Shown here piece after piece: positions 1 to 5,151 of a stretch of DNA of 5,151 nucleotides. The notes under the pieces are model-generated. The model was not told where the DNA came from, ran no database searches, and saw only the letters and a list, made by a program, of their open reading frames with translations. The stretch comes from Firmicutes bacterium UBA5449 (GTDB lineage Bacteria; Bacillota; SHA-98; UBA4971): assembly GCA_002424305.1 (NCBI GenBank), contig DIQZ01000022.1:2033-7183 (forward strand). The letters run 5' to 3'. A program made the translations under genes and the position numbers. Each line of letters starts with the position of its first letter. Positions within the stretch are counted from its first letter, which is position 1.

Positions 1-228
1 GATACCATCTATTAAAGTTTGCACTTCAGGAAATGTAATAGGGTTTTTCTCTAGTTGTGCAGTGTCAAAGACGTACTCCGGTAGCATCTTTCTTGCTGCA
101 AACAGAGCCATTCGCTTATTCGGAGTAATAGCCGGCGCGTCAACTTGGGAATTGTAGTCAAATAACACAAGACCACCTTCTTCCCATTCTAGCGGACCAA
201 ATCGCCTGTTGGGGGCAAAAGTGATCAC
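1..228 (-). CDS. Fic-family protein (AMP-transferase), N-terminal fragment cut by window edge
   Basis: This is an open frame of 76 codons from a GTG at 228 that continues past the left edge. The start is supported by GGAAG at 236-240, seven bases upstream, and by a 4-base GTGA overlap with the stop of the MATE gene, which is typical of translational coupling. The visible protein has an N-terminal extension with FDYNSQVDAPAITP (residues 23-36), then a helix-like stretch and EKNPITFPEVQTLIDGI (60-76). The last segment resembles the N-terminal region of Fic/DOC-family proteins, which transfer AMP or other nucleotide moieties onto target proteins. TAQLEKN (56-62) resembles the inhibitory motif (S/T)xxxE(G/N) of class II Fic proteins, with Glu60 as the candidate inhibitory residue and Lys where Gly/Asn is usual. 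The catalytic HPFxx(D/E)GNGR motif would lie outside the window, so activity cannot be judged. The family call comes from recalled similarity, not a search. Confidence 0.7.
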   Translation of the reverse strand, partial: MITFAPNRRFGPLEWEEGGLVLFDYNSQVDAPAITPNKRMALFAARKMLPEYVFDTAQLEKNPITFPEVQTLIDGI

Positions 229-1607
229 GTGACATCTTCCGCAAGTCCGGATTCTAGTATGGCACGCCTCCGAACTTGGCGACGTGCGTAAAGGAAGCTA
301 CCCACCTGACCAATCCCTGCCAACGCCCAAGTGACAGGATAGCACATAAAGAGCACAATCATTGTAGGGTACCAGGTAAAGACCGTAGCCAACCAAACAA
401 TGCGCATGAGACAGGCACCTATCAGTGTACAGAGCATAGGCAGTATGGAATACCCCATCGCACGGGTCAGGCCCGGAAATACGTTCATCGTGCCACACGT
501 AAAATATGCAGCCATCATGACCTTCATGTGAAGCATTCCTAATTCAATAACCTCCGGGTTAGAGGTATAAAAGCCAAGCAGTGACCTGCCAAAAAACAGT
601 GTCGTACCGCCCAAGATAATCCAGGTGGCGAAGATTAACACCACGCACACCTCTGCAATAGTATCAATTTCATCGTATTTTTCTGCCCCCATGCTCTGTC
701 CGGTGAAGGTGATGGCCGCGTTGTAATAGGCGTTCATGGCGGTACTGACAAAGCCTTCCACATTGCGTGCGGCAGCACTAGCCGCCACCATGACAGAGCC
801 AAAGGAATTGACAGCTGATTGGATTAGCACATTGGAAATAGAGAACAACAAGCCCTGTAGGCCAGCCGGCAAACCGATCTTGACTATATCCTTAAGCTTA
901 TGTATATCAATCCGCATCAGATGGAGCCTGAAACGTATAGGCCCATCGCTTCTGGACAGACAAGTCATGATTAGCACAATCGCAAGATACTGTGAAATAA
1001 CAGTGGCCCACGCCACCCCTTTAACGCTCATGTGTAGCACAATCACGAAGAACATATTAAGCATAACGTTTACAATACCAGTAATTGTTAGGTAATACAT
1101 TGGACGGCGACTATCACCTATAGCACGTAGTATAGCTGCACCAAAGTTGTATACCATGCTAGCAGGCAAACCGATAAAATAGATTCTGATATATAGAACC
1201 GATAGATCGATAATATCTTCTGGAGTACCCATAAAGTCCAGCAAAGGCTCGCAGAGGGCTAGACCTGCTACCATAACAAACACTCCGCTGATTGCGCTGA
1301 CTGCAATGGAAGTGTGAACAGACCGGCTTACTGCCTCTGGTTTACCCGCACCGTAATCTTGTGCCACGATGACGCTTGTACCCACTGATAAGCCCATAAA
1401 CAAGTTGACGATGAGGTTTATGAGGGGGCCTGTCGCTCCCACTGCGGCCAGCGCTTCGCTTCCCGAGAAACGTCCCACAACTATCATATCAGCAGCATTA
1501 AACAGCAGTTGTAGAATGTTCATTGCCATGATGGGCAAAGCAAAAATCAGCATCCGACTAAACAACGGTCCGCTGTGCGTGTCCAAGTCATCAATCTTTG
1601 AGACCAT
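225..1607 (-). CDS. MATE family efflux transporter
   Basis: This 460-residue membrane protein has the usual length and pattern of the multidrug and toxic compound extrusion family, whose members export cationic drugs or metabolites across the cytoplasmic membrane using Na+ or H+ gradients. The two homologous halves are visible. In the N half, ALPIMAMNILQLLFNAAD (23-40) and VVGRFSGSEALAAVGATG (43-60) form the family's signature start, followed by VAQDYGAG (81-88) and LRAIGDSRRPM (160-170). The C half opens with IGLPAGLQG (244-252) and contains FTGQSMGAEKYDEID (301-315). About twelve hydrophobic segments are interrupted by short polar loops. The tail (441-460) is basic then acidic, as expected for a cytoplasmic end. 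The ATG at 1607 is preceded by AAGGGAAG about 11 bases upstream. Its stop overlaps the start of a Fic-like gene, so the two are probably one operon. The substrate cannot be predicted; the sequence is closest in style to the Firmicutes NorM/DinF-like group. I see no frameshift or missing region. Confidence 0.95.
   Translation of the reverse strand: MVSKIDDLDTHSGPLFSRMLIFALPIMAMNILQLLFNAADMIVVGRFSGSEALAAVGATGPLINLIVNLFMGLSVGTSVIVAQDYGAGKPEAVSRSVHTSIAVSAISGVFVMVAGLALCEPLLDFMGTPEDIIDLSVLYIRIYFIGLPASMVYNFGAAILRAIGDSRRPMYYLTITGIVNVMLNMFFVIVLHMSVKGVAWATVISQYLAIVLIMTCLSRSDGPIRFRLHLMRIDIHKLKDIVKIGLPAGLQGLLFSISNVLIQSAVNSFGSVMVAASAAARNVEGFVSTAMNAYYNAAITFTGQSMGAEKYDEIDTIAEVCVVLIFATWIILGGTTLFFGRSLLGFYTSNPEVIELGMLHMKVMMAAYFTCGTMNVFPGLTRAMGYSILPMLCTLIGACLMRIVWLATVFTWYPTMIVLFMCYPVTWALAGIGQVGSFLYARRQVRRRAILESGLAEDVT
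236..240 (-). promoter_or_regulatory. Ribosome binding site of the Fic-like gene
   Basis: GGAAG lies inside the last codons of the MATE gene, seven bases before the GTG at 228. It decides the GTG start, because the next in-frame candidate codons downstream are internal to conserved-looking protein sequence. Confidence 0.6.
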
Positions 1608-1658
1608 AAGAATATTCGCTTCCCTTTTTATTCATCGGATTAACTATGGTGCCAATTT

Positions 1659-1667
1659 ATCATACCA
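1659..1667 (-). promoter_or_regulatory. Candidate extended -10 promoter for the MATE-Fic operon
   Basis: On the minus strand the bases read TGGTATGAT, an extended -10 (TGn) followed by TATGAT, one mismatch from TATAAT. It lies about 52 bases upstream of the MATE start. No good -35 box is seen at the expected distance, which is tolerated for extended -10 promoters. A motif this short can arise by chance. Confidence 0.4.
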
Positions 1668-1791
1668 TACCTACACTAGCAATTCTTGAAACGGTGGTGA
1701 TCCCATTTTCTCACTATAGGGGCCGGGTCCTTGATCTTTGGAGACATAGTGGCATCTTACTGAATATAGCAGGTGGGGAAACGGTGACAGA

Positions 1792-1846
1792 ACCCATGTT
1801 ATGGCTTTCGCCATGGGTCTCCATATAGGTATTCCCATTCATGGAG
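1792..1846. repeat. Nested inverted repeats (hairpin cluster)
   Basis: ACCCATG (1792-1798) is the exact reverse complement of CATGGGT (1812-1818). Inside it, ATGGC (1801-1805) and GCCAT (1810-1814) form a competing tight hairpin with a TTTC loop. Next to it, CTCCAT (1819-1824) matches ATGGAG (1841-1846) with a 16-base loop. No T-run follows on the plus strand, so it is not a standard intrinsic terminator. Its role is unknown. It lies upstream of, and divergent from, the MATE promoter candidate. Confidence 0.35.
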
Positions 1847-2054
1847 TCTGTTGTAAGCTTCCTTACCCCCTTTTCCTAGATTGAGCGGAAACCCGTTTAG
1901 GAGCTTCACCATCAATGACAATAACCGGTGAGCAAAAGGGGATCAAGCACGGCGGACTTTCTATCGGCTGGGTAAGACACGTTGAATTTGAACTTATCAA
2001 CGCCTCATCCTATCATAGAAAGGTTGCCACAAATACATGGCCGGTAGCCGATAA

Positions 2055-2276
2055 ACTCCCTTTCTTGGAGAGCTGTCGCTCTTTACGTGGGGATTTTTCC
2101 TGGCCAAAAAGGGTATTCTCAACTGGCCATTGACAAAGTTTCGCAGTGATTCCATGAAGAGGACCACTCGTAATATGCAACCTGCTTTGATCGATCTGGT
2201 TGAATCTTGTCACCTACTATTGAGTGACTGTAGATTCCTGCGTCATGCTACATCGGTCAAGTCCGCTGTGCAGTAG
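2055..2276 (+). pseudogene. Possible decayed coding fragment, family unknown
   Basis: This is an open frame of 73 codons between two stops. The stretch LAKKGILNWPLTKF is followed, from an ATG at 2154, by MKRTTRNMQPALIDLVESC. It reads like the basic and amphipathic end of a real protein rather than random translation. The same frame continues beyond the TAG at 2274 to a TGA near 2366 (SIGISHKQYGHFLVVGAVEA), as if interrupted by one stop. There is no clear ribosome binding site and I do not recognise the family. A C-terminal remnant of a transposase is one possibility, but this is a guess. Chance openness cannot be excluded. Confidence 0.2.
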
Positions 2277-2291
2277 GCACATCGAACGGCC

Positions 2292-2420
2292 TCAATCGGT
2301 ATATCCCATAAGCAGTATGGGCACTTCCTTGTTGTCGGGGCCGTTGAAGCCACTGCTTCCCTCTGATCCGCAGCAGCCGCATCCCTTAGCTTGTTCATCC
2401 ACTTCACCACGAGTTAGCAT
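2292..2420 (-). CDS. Short Cys-rich hypothetical ORF (42 residues), doubtful
   Basis: The frame from the ATG at 2420 encodes a small hydrophilic peptide with a CGCCG cluster, preceded by GEVDEQAKG and followed by DNKEVPILLMGYTD. The composition looks protein-like, but no ribosome binding site precedes this ATG. The same frame stays open upstream to 2630, crossing the left end of the insertion sequence, so any original 5' end may have been removed by the insertion. It could be the C-terminal remnant of an older gene cut by the IS. No family is recognised. Confidence 0.2.
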   Translation of the reverse strand: MLTRGEVDEQAKGCGCCGSEGSSGFNGPDNKEVPILLMGYTD

Positions 2421-2540
2421 GTAATCGTAATATGTAGGGTATGAGTCAGAAGTTCTCGGGTTTCCGCGAGGATCCAGGTGATGCAGTAAAGGATCTTGTG
2501 CGGGGTAGAGTTTTCTAGGAAATGGGTTAGAAAGAGGAAA

Positions 2541-2598
2541 CGAGGGATTTATCTCCAAGAAGGTTAGTGCAAACAAAACCAGAAAGGAGATTCCCTCG
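2541..2598 (+). promoter_or_regulatory. Hairpin burying the transposase ribosome binding site
   Basis: CGAGGGA (2541-2547) pairs with TCCCTCG (2592-2598), and ATCTCC (2551-2556) pairs with GGAGAT (2586-2591). This gives 13 Watson-Crick pairs with one 3-base bulge and a 29-base loop. The 3' arm contains most of the AAAGGAG ribosome binding site (2583-2589). A transcript entering from outside the element would carry both arms and be poorly translated. A transcript starting inside the loop would lack the 5' arm. This is the logic known from other insertion sequences such as IS10 and IS50, where read-through messages are kept from making transposase. Here it is inferred from pairing only. Confidence 0.5.
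2543..2569 (+). repeat. Left terminal inverted repeat of the IS
   Basis: The blocks AGGGATT, CTCCAA and GTTAGTG recur in the same order at the right end in inverted orientation. The left copy carries 4 extra bases relative to the right copy (27 versus 23). Confidence 0.6.
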
Positions 2599-2601
2599 TT
2601 G

Positions 2602-4008
2602 ATGGAAGCACTTCGAGATGAGATAGGCATTTACCTGCAAGATTTGGAGTTGGTCCTTTTTGAGGAATTACGTAAGGCGTTTGCTCAAGCGTTTCGTCAT
2701 GTCCTTGAACACCTAGATATTGTGATACGGGATAAGCGTGATCCCCGGTTTGAGGTAAAGGAACGGGTTGAGACAACACTAGAGACGCTTTTGGGCGTGC
2801 AAGTTAGCTTCAAAAGAAGACGCTACAATGATACAGTTACAGGCGATTCGGTATACCTTCTAGATGAGGTTTTAGGTATGGTAGAGGGGACCCAGACAAG
2901 CCCAGCGCTAGCAAACTTGATGCTGCACTTAGCGATGATGATGTCATACAGGGATGCCGAGGAAAGTTTGGAGCAATTTTACGGTTATCGCCCGGTGTGT
3001 CACGAAACCATTCGGCAAGTCGTACTTAAGACGGGCAAAGCTCTAGAAGAGATAGATGAAGAGAAGTTGCGCAATCCGCAAGGCAAGCGTAAAGCTGACC
3101 TCATTTTCGTAGAAGCTGATGGCTTACATGTGTCTCTACAGAATGAAAAAAGGCACAGCATAGAAGAGTTTAGCGCAACTATTCATGAAGGCTGGGAGCC
3201 ACGCACGCCGGGCAGTAAAGACTTTAAGCTAGTAAATCCCAACCTATATAGAACCCAGCAAGGAGCGGATTTCTGGGAGCAAGCCAGTCGTTATATTTAC
3301 AGTATCTATGACATCGATGACGACACTACAGTAGTCATTAATGGAGATCGGGCATCTTGGATCAGGCAAGGCATAGACTATTTTCCAAAAGCGATTTACC
3401 AAGTGGATCGATACCATTTAAAGCGGGACATACGCAACATTTTTGGAAAAGACAGCAAGGTAACAGTCGAGCTATTTCAGGCCCTTGATTCGACTGACGT
3501 TACCGGCAGCACCTTCCTGGCCAAGTTGGCAGAGGCCAAGCTACGATTGCGTGATAGTGATAAGGCCAAAGATTGCCAGAGGCTGCTTAACGATCTTACA
3601 GATATCCCCGAGGCAACAGTGGATTACCGAAGGCGCCTAAAGGCCCTTAATCGGCCTGTAGAAAGCTTAAGAGGCCTTGGTGCAGGTGAGAGTCAGATGT
3701 CCCGCTATTCGCAGCGTGTAAAGGGCAAGCGCAGCTGGAAACCAGAAGGGTTAGGTGCGATGATGGAAGTCTTGGCTTGGCAATACGGGGAGCGCATGAA
3801 CGAGTTCAATCATCGCATAAGCGAGGTTCTGAATCACGTAGAATTCACCCCTTTGGCGGTTAAGAACGTCGTCAAAAAGGCTGTCAGGAAGGTAACTTGT
3901 TTCAATCGATGGGACGCGGGCGTGCCGATCAAAAACGCTGGCAGAACATGGTCGAGTGGTATCTCGAATCTAATGCATAGGCTCAATGAAAGTGGCATGC
4001 CGATTTAA
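2602..4008 (+). CDS. ISLre2 family transposase (UPF0236)
   Basis: This enzyme moves its own element by DNA cleavage and strand transfer. The product is about 468 residues, full length for the family. The typical N-terminus is present: DEIGIYLQDLELVLFEELRKAFAQAF (split over residues 7-32, numbered from a TTG three bases upstream of the ATG), followed by FKRRRYND (71-78) and a segment rich in Met and acidic residues. The catalytic core probably uses Asp174 in VEADGLHV, Asp270 in QVDRYHLKR and Glu364 in GAGESQMSRYSQ, a DDE arrangement like that of the related Mutator/IS256 group. INGDRASWI (247-255) is another conserved-looking block. The C-terminus ends in WSSGISNLMHRLNESGMPI. AAAGGAG at 2583-2589 is 12 bases from the ATG at 2602 and 9 from the TTG at 2599, so the TTG could be the true start. 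There is no frameshift or internal stop, so the gene looks intact. The catalytic assignment is inferred from family pattern. Confidence 0.93.
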   Translation: MEALRDEIGIYLQDLELVLFEELRKAFAQAFRHVLEHLDIVIRDKRDPRFEVKERVETTLETLLGVQVSFKRRRYNDTVTGDSVYLLDEVLGMVEGTQTSPALANLMLHLAMMMSYRDAEESLEQFYGYRPVCHETIRQVVLKTGKALEEIDEEKLRNPQGKRKADLIFVEADGLHVSLQNEKRHSIEEFSATIHEGWEPRTPGSKDFKLVNPNLYRTQQGADFWEQASRYIYSIYDIDDDTTVVINGDRASWIRQGIDYFPKAIYQVDRYHLKRDIRNIFGKDSKVTVELFQALDSTDVTGSTFLAKLAEAKLRLRDSDKAKDCQRLLNDLTDIPEATVDYRRRLKALNRPVESLRGLGAGESQMSRYSQRVKGKRSWKPEGLGAMMEVLAWQYGERMNEFNHRISEVLNHVEFTPLAVKNVVKKAVRKVTCFNRWDAGVPIKNAGRTWSSGISNLMHRLNESGMPI

Positions 4009-4021
4009 TGAACCTCTCTAA

Positions 4022-4044
4022 CACTAACATTGGAGGGAATCCCT
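4022..4044 (-). repeat. Right terminal inverted repeat of the IS
   Basis: Read on the minus strand, it shares AGGGATT, CTCCAA and GTTAGTG with the left end. Its outer 11 bases (4034-4044) are also nearly self-palindromic around one central base. Confidence 0.6.
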
Positions 4045-4084
4045 GACCCGATAATCGTTGACTCACTCCCCGCCGGGTTAGCGG

Positions 4085-4113
4085 TTGACGTTATCAATGA
4101 GTTGGGGTAAAAT
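4085..4113 (+). promoter_or_regulatory. Sigma-A type promoter of tRNA-Arg
   Basis: TTGACG (4085-4090, 5/6 to consensus) and TAAAAT (4108-4113, 5/6) are separated by exactly 17 bases. The start of transcription would fall near 4120, leaving a leader of about 40 bases before the tRNA at 4160. Confidence 0.8.
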
Positions 4114-4159
4114 AAAGGCACTACATGATCCAATATATTAAAACAAGACAAAAAGATAT

Positions 4160-4235
4160 GCCCCCGTAGCTCAGGGGATAGAGCAGCAGTTTCCTAAACT
4201 GTTAGTCGCAGGTTCGATTCCTGCCGGGGGCGCCA
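4160..4235 (+). tRNA. tRNA-Arg (anticodon CCT)
   Basis: The 76-base cloverleaf is complete. The acceptor stem is GCCCCCG/CGGGGGC, the D stem GCTC/GAGC, and the anticodon stem GCAGT/ACTGT with loop TTCCTAA and anticodon CCT at 4193-4195, which reads AGG codons. The variable loop has 5 bases. The T stem is GCAGG/CCTGC with loop TTCGATT. The discriminator is G, and CCA is encoded (4233-4235). The gene has its own promoter upstream and its own terminator downstream, so it is a single-gene unit. Confidence 0.97.
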
Positions 4236-4242
4236 CTAGAAG

Positions 4243-4273
4243 GTGTCATGTCTTACAGATATGGCACTTTTTT
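4243..4273 (+). terminator. Intrinsic terminator of the tRNA-Arg unit
   Basis: GTGTCATGTC (4243-4252) pairs with GATATGGCAC (4258-4267) over ten bases, including G-T wobbles, with loop TTACA. Six T residues (4268-4273) follow. It lies 8 bases after the CCA end. Confidence 0.85.
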
Positions 4274-4401
4274 GTTGTTGTTTCAATGTGGACTATTGGG
4301 AGGAAAGGGTTTAAGCAGGTAGAAGAAACCAATCAGTGGAAAAGTATGGGGGCCAAGAAACTCAACACAGAAGCTAATCTTAAGGGTGAAGAGTGAGATT
4401 C

Positions 4402-5151
4402 ATGTCTAACAAAACTAAAACCTGCTATTGCAGCTTGTATAGAGACGTTGAGCAAGGCTTAGAAGGCTTGATCACGTATAGGGGAATCCTGAATGATTCG
4501 GTTTTGCAGTCTTTTCGCTCACTGGTGACCGAGCTTCGCCCAGTTAAAGAAGTAGAGACTGGTGCCAATGATTCATCCAGTAGCAAGTCAGCTTTGCCGG
4601 CTTCCAGTAATAGAGTGGCAGTAGCTTACTTTAGCTTTCTTTCTGAGCTACTAAGCAGCAGTACAACCAAGCCTTGTTTAGGTATGGGCACCCTCTGGCA
4701 GGAGCATCTTCTGGATGTGATCCTTTCCTACCCAAGCCCGGCAATAAAGGCGTTATGCTGGGAACACCAACTTCAGGGGGATGTCTATTACCAGGCGATA
4801 GAGCATGATCTTAAACTCCTATCCCGACTTTTCCGGGCTTTTGAGGATGGGCTGGGACAGCTCATATTGGAAGTCATTACGGATGCCCCTGTGCCAGAGA
4901 TTGAGCTCTTGGAACAGCTTCATGGTGGTTTACAGATGAAAAAATCGCCAGGGCCAAGGATTAGGGCTTGTGAGAATATATCTGCTGAGACTTGTTTGGG
5001 GAATGCTCTTACTGATAAACAATCTCCTTCGGCCGAGGAGATCTTACATGCTGCAGCCGGCAAACTCAAGGAGAAATTCTATCAGACCTCTAATTGGTCT
5101 GAAGTGGTGCCAGCTTTAGTCGATTACCACTCTAAGTATGGCATAGGTGAA
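4402..5151 (+). CDS. DUF815-like ATP-binding protein, N-terminal part cut by window edge
   Basis: This is an open frame of 250 codons from an ATG at 4402 to the right edge without a stop. Several features resemble the N-terminal, pre-ATPase region of Firmicutes DUF815 proteins: GTLWQEHLLDVILSY (96-110), a helical segment with DLKLLSRLFRAFEDG (136-150), and especially FYQTSNWSEVVPALVDYHSKYGIGE (split over 226-250). In that family the last segment is followed by a P-loop AAA-type ATPase domain. That domain is outside the window, so ATPase activity is not shown here. Residues 50-70 are a Ser/Ala-rich, probably flexible linker. There is no signal peptide, and the protein is probably cytoplasmic. 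The ribosome binding site is weak: GAGTGAG is four bases upstream of the ATG, or GGGTGA further away. The gene follows the tRNA terminator, so it needs its own promoter within 4274-4401, which I could not identify. The family call is from recalled similarity. Confidence 0.65.
   Translation, partial: MSNKTKTCYCSLYRDVEQGLEGLITYRGILNDSVLQSFRSLVTELRPVKEVETGANDSSSSKSALPASSNRVAVAYFSFLSELLSSSTTKPCLGMGTLWQEHLLDVILSYPSPAIKALCWEHQLQGDVYYQAIEHDLKLLSRLFRAFEDGLGQLILEVITDAPVPEIELLEQLHGGLQMKKSPGPRIRACENISAETCLGNALTDKQSPSAEEILHAAAGKLKEKFYQTSNWSEVVPALVDYHSKYGIGE

Larger units (their letters stand above)
1668..2540. other. Long intergenic interval with no recognised gene
   Basis: About 870 bases lie between the MATE promoter candidate and the left end of the insertion sequence. 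All six frames were considered. Open stretches are short, lack ribosome binding sites at their start codons and match no family I recognise. The interval holds a hairpin group (1792-1846), a coding-like plus-strand frame (2055-2276) and a short Cys-rich minus-strand frame (2292-2420). These may be relics of one or more decayed genes or mobile elements, or part of an undescribed non-coding RNA. The sequence alone does not decide. No tRNA, rRNA, CRISPR or known riboswitch pattern was seen. Confidence 0.5.
2543..4044 (+). mobile_element. ISLre2-family insertion sequence
   Basis: A single transposase gene fills the element, which is about 1.5 kb, the normal size for this family. The boundaries are set from imperfect terminal inverted repeats: left 2543-2569 (AGGGATT, then CTCCAA, then GTTAGTG) and right 4022-4044 read on the minus strand (AGGGATT, CCTCCAA, GTTAGTG), with small gaps between the matching blocks. 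The ends could be off by a few bases. No flanking target duplication is visible: the 9 bases outside the left end are GAGGAAACG and those outside the right end are GACCCGATA. Either the boundaries are imprecise or the duplication has been lost. The element sits about 40 bases upstream of the tRNA-Arg promoter and does not interrupt a recognised gene. Confidence 0.75.

Noticed and set aside
276..1095. Plus-strand open frames inside the MATE gene
   Set aside because: They are antisense shadows of a clear membrane protein gene.
1646..1828. 60-codon plus-strand open frame divergent to MATE
   Set aside because: It covers the MATE promoter candidate and the hairpins, has no ribosome binding site, and its composition is not convincing.
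1915..2133. 72-codon plus-strand open frame starting MTITGEQKGIKHGGLSIGW
   Set aside because: There is no ribosome binding site and no recognised family, and it overlaps other equally weak frames. Kept only as part of the unexplained interval.
2130..2160. Perfect -35 box TTGACA at 2130-2135 on the plus strand
   Set aside because: No acceptable -10 box occurs at 16-18 bases and no gene follows.
1868..2526. Outward-facing inverted repeat TCTAGGAAA(A/T)GGG at 1868-1880 (minus strand) and 2514-2526 (plus strand)
   Set aside because: Only 12 of 13 bases match, about what chance allows when all pairs in a kilobase are compared, and no element structure fits between the copies.
4058..4086. Second TTGACT at 4058 upstream of the tRNA promoter
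   Set aside because: The position 17 bases later reads GCGGTT, not a -10 box. The TTGACG/TAAAAT pair downstream is far better.
4286..4396. 36-residue plus-strand ORF (ATG at 4286) between the tRNA terminator and the DUF815-like gene
   Set aside because: The ATG is preceded by a T/G-rich stretch with no ribosome binding site, and there is no recognised product. An upstream leader peptide is possible but unsupported.

Overview
The window looks like a chromosomal segment of a low-to-mid GC Firmicute, most likely of the Clostridia / Peptococcia type (Desulfitobacterium or Dehalobacter-like). This is inferred from protein resemblance: a Firmicutes-type MATE transporter, an ISLre2 (UPF0236) transposase, a DUF815-like protein with a long N-terminal domain, and purine-rich ribosome binding sites. 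No species can be assigned from the sequence alone.

Layout. (1) Positions 1-1607, minus strand: a two-gene operon. A complete MATE-family multidrug/cation antiporter gene (225-1607) overlaps by 4 bases (GTGA) the GTG start of a gene that runs off the left edge. That second gene's 76 visible residues look like the N-terminus of a Fic-family AMP-transferase with a built-in inhibitory helix. An extended -10 promoter candidate lies about 52 bases upstream of the MATE start. (2) Positions 1668-2540: about 870 bases with no convincing gene. They hold small hairpins and two coding-like fragments on opposite strands, and I could not identify what they are. (3) Positions 2543-4044: an ISLre2-family insertion sequence with one full-length transposase gene on the plus strand and imperfect terminal inverted repeats. 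Its left end can fold into a 13-bp hairpin that buries the transposase ribosome binding site. (4) Positions 4085-4273: a complete tRNA transcription unit, consisting of a near-consensus promoter, tRNA-Arg(CCT) with encoded CCA, and an intrinsic terminator. (5) Positions 4402-5151, plus strand: the first 250 codons of a gene that runs off the right edge. It resembles the N-terminal region of DUF815 AAA-type ATPases. It is open to the edge and is a real gene candidate although its stop lies outside the window.

How the genes relate. Only the MATE and Fic-like genes appear to be co-expressed. The IS, the tRNA unit and the DUF815-like gene look independent. The IS sits about 40 bases upstream of the tRNA promoter and leaves it intact. 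Nothing in the window amounts to a clear new defence or mobile system. The best leads are the translation-control hairpin of the IS, the coupled Fic/MATE pair, and the unexplained 1668-2540 interval.
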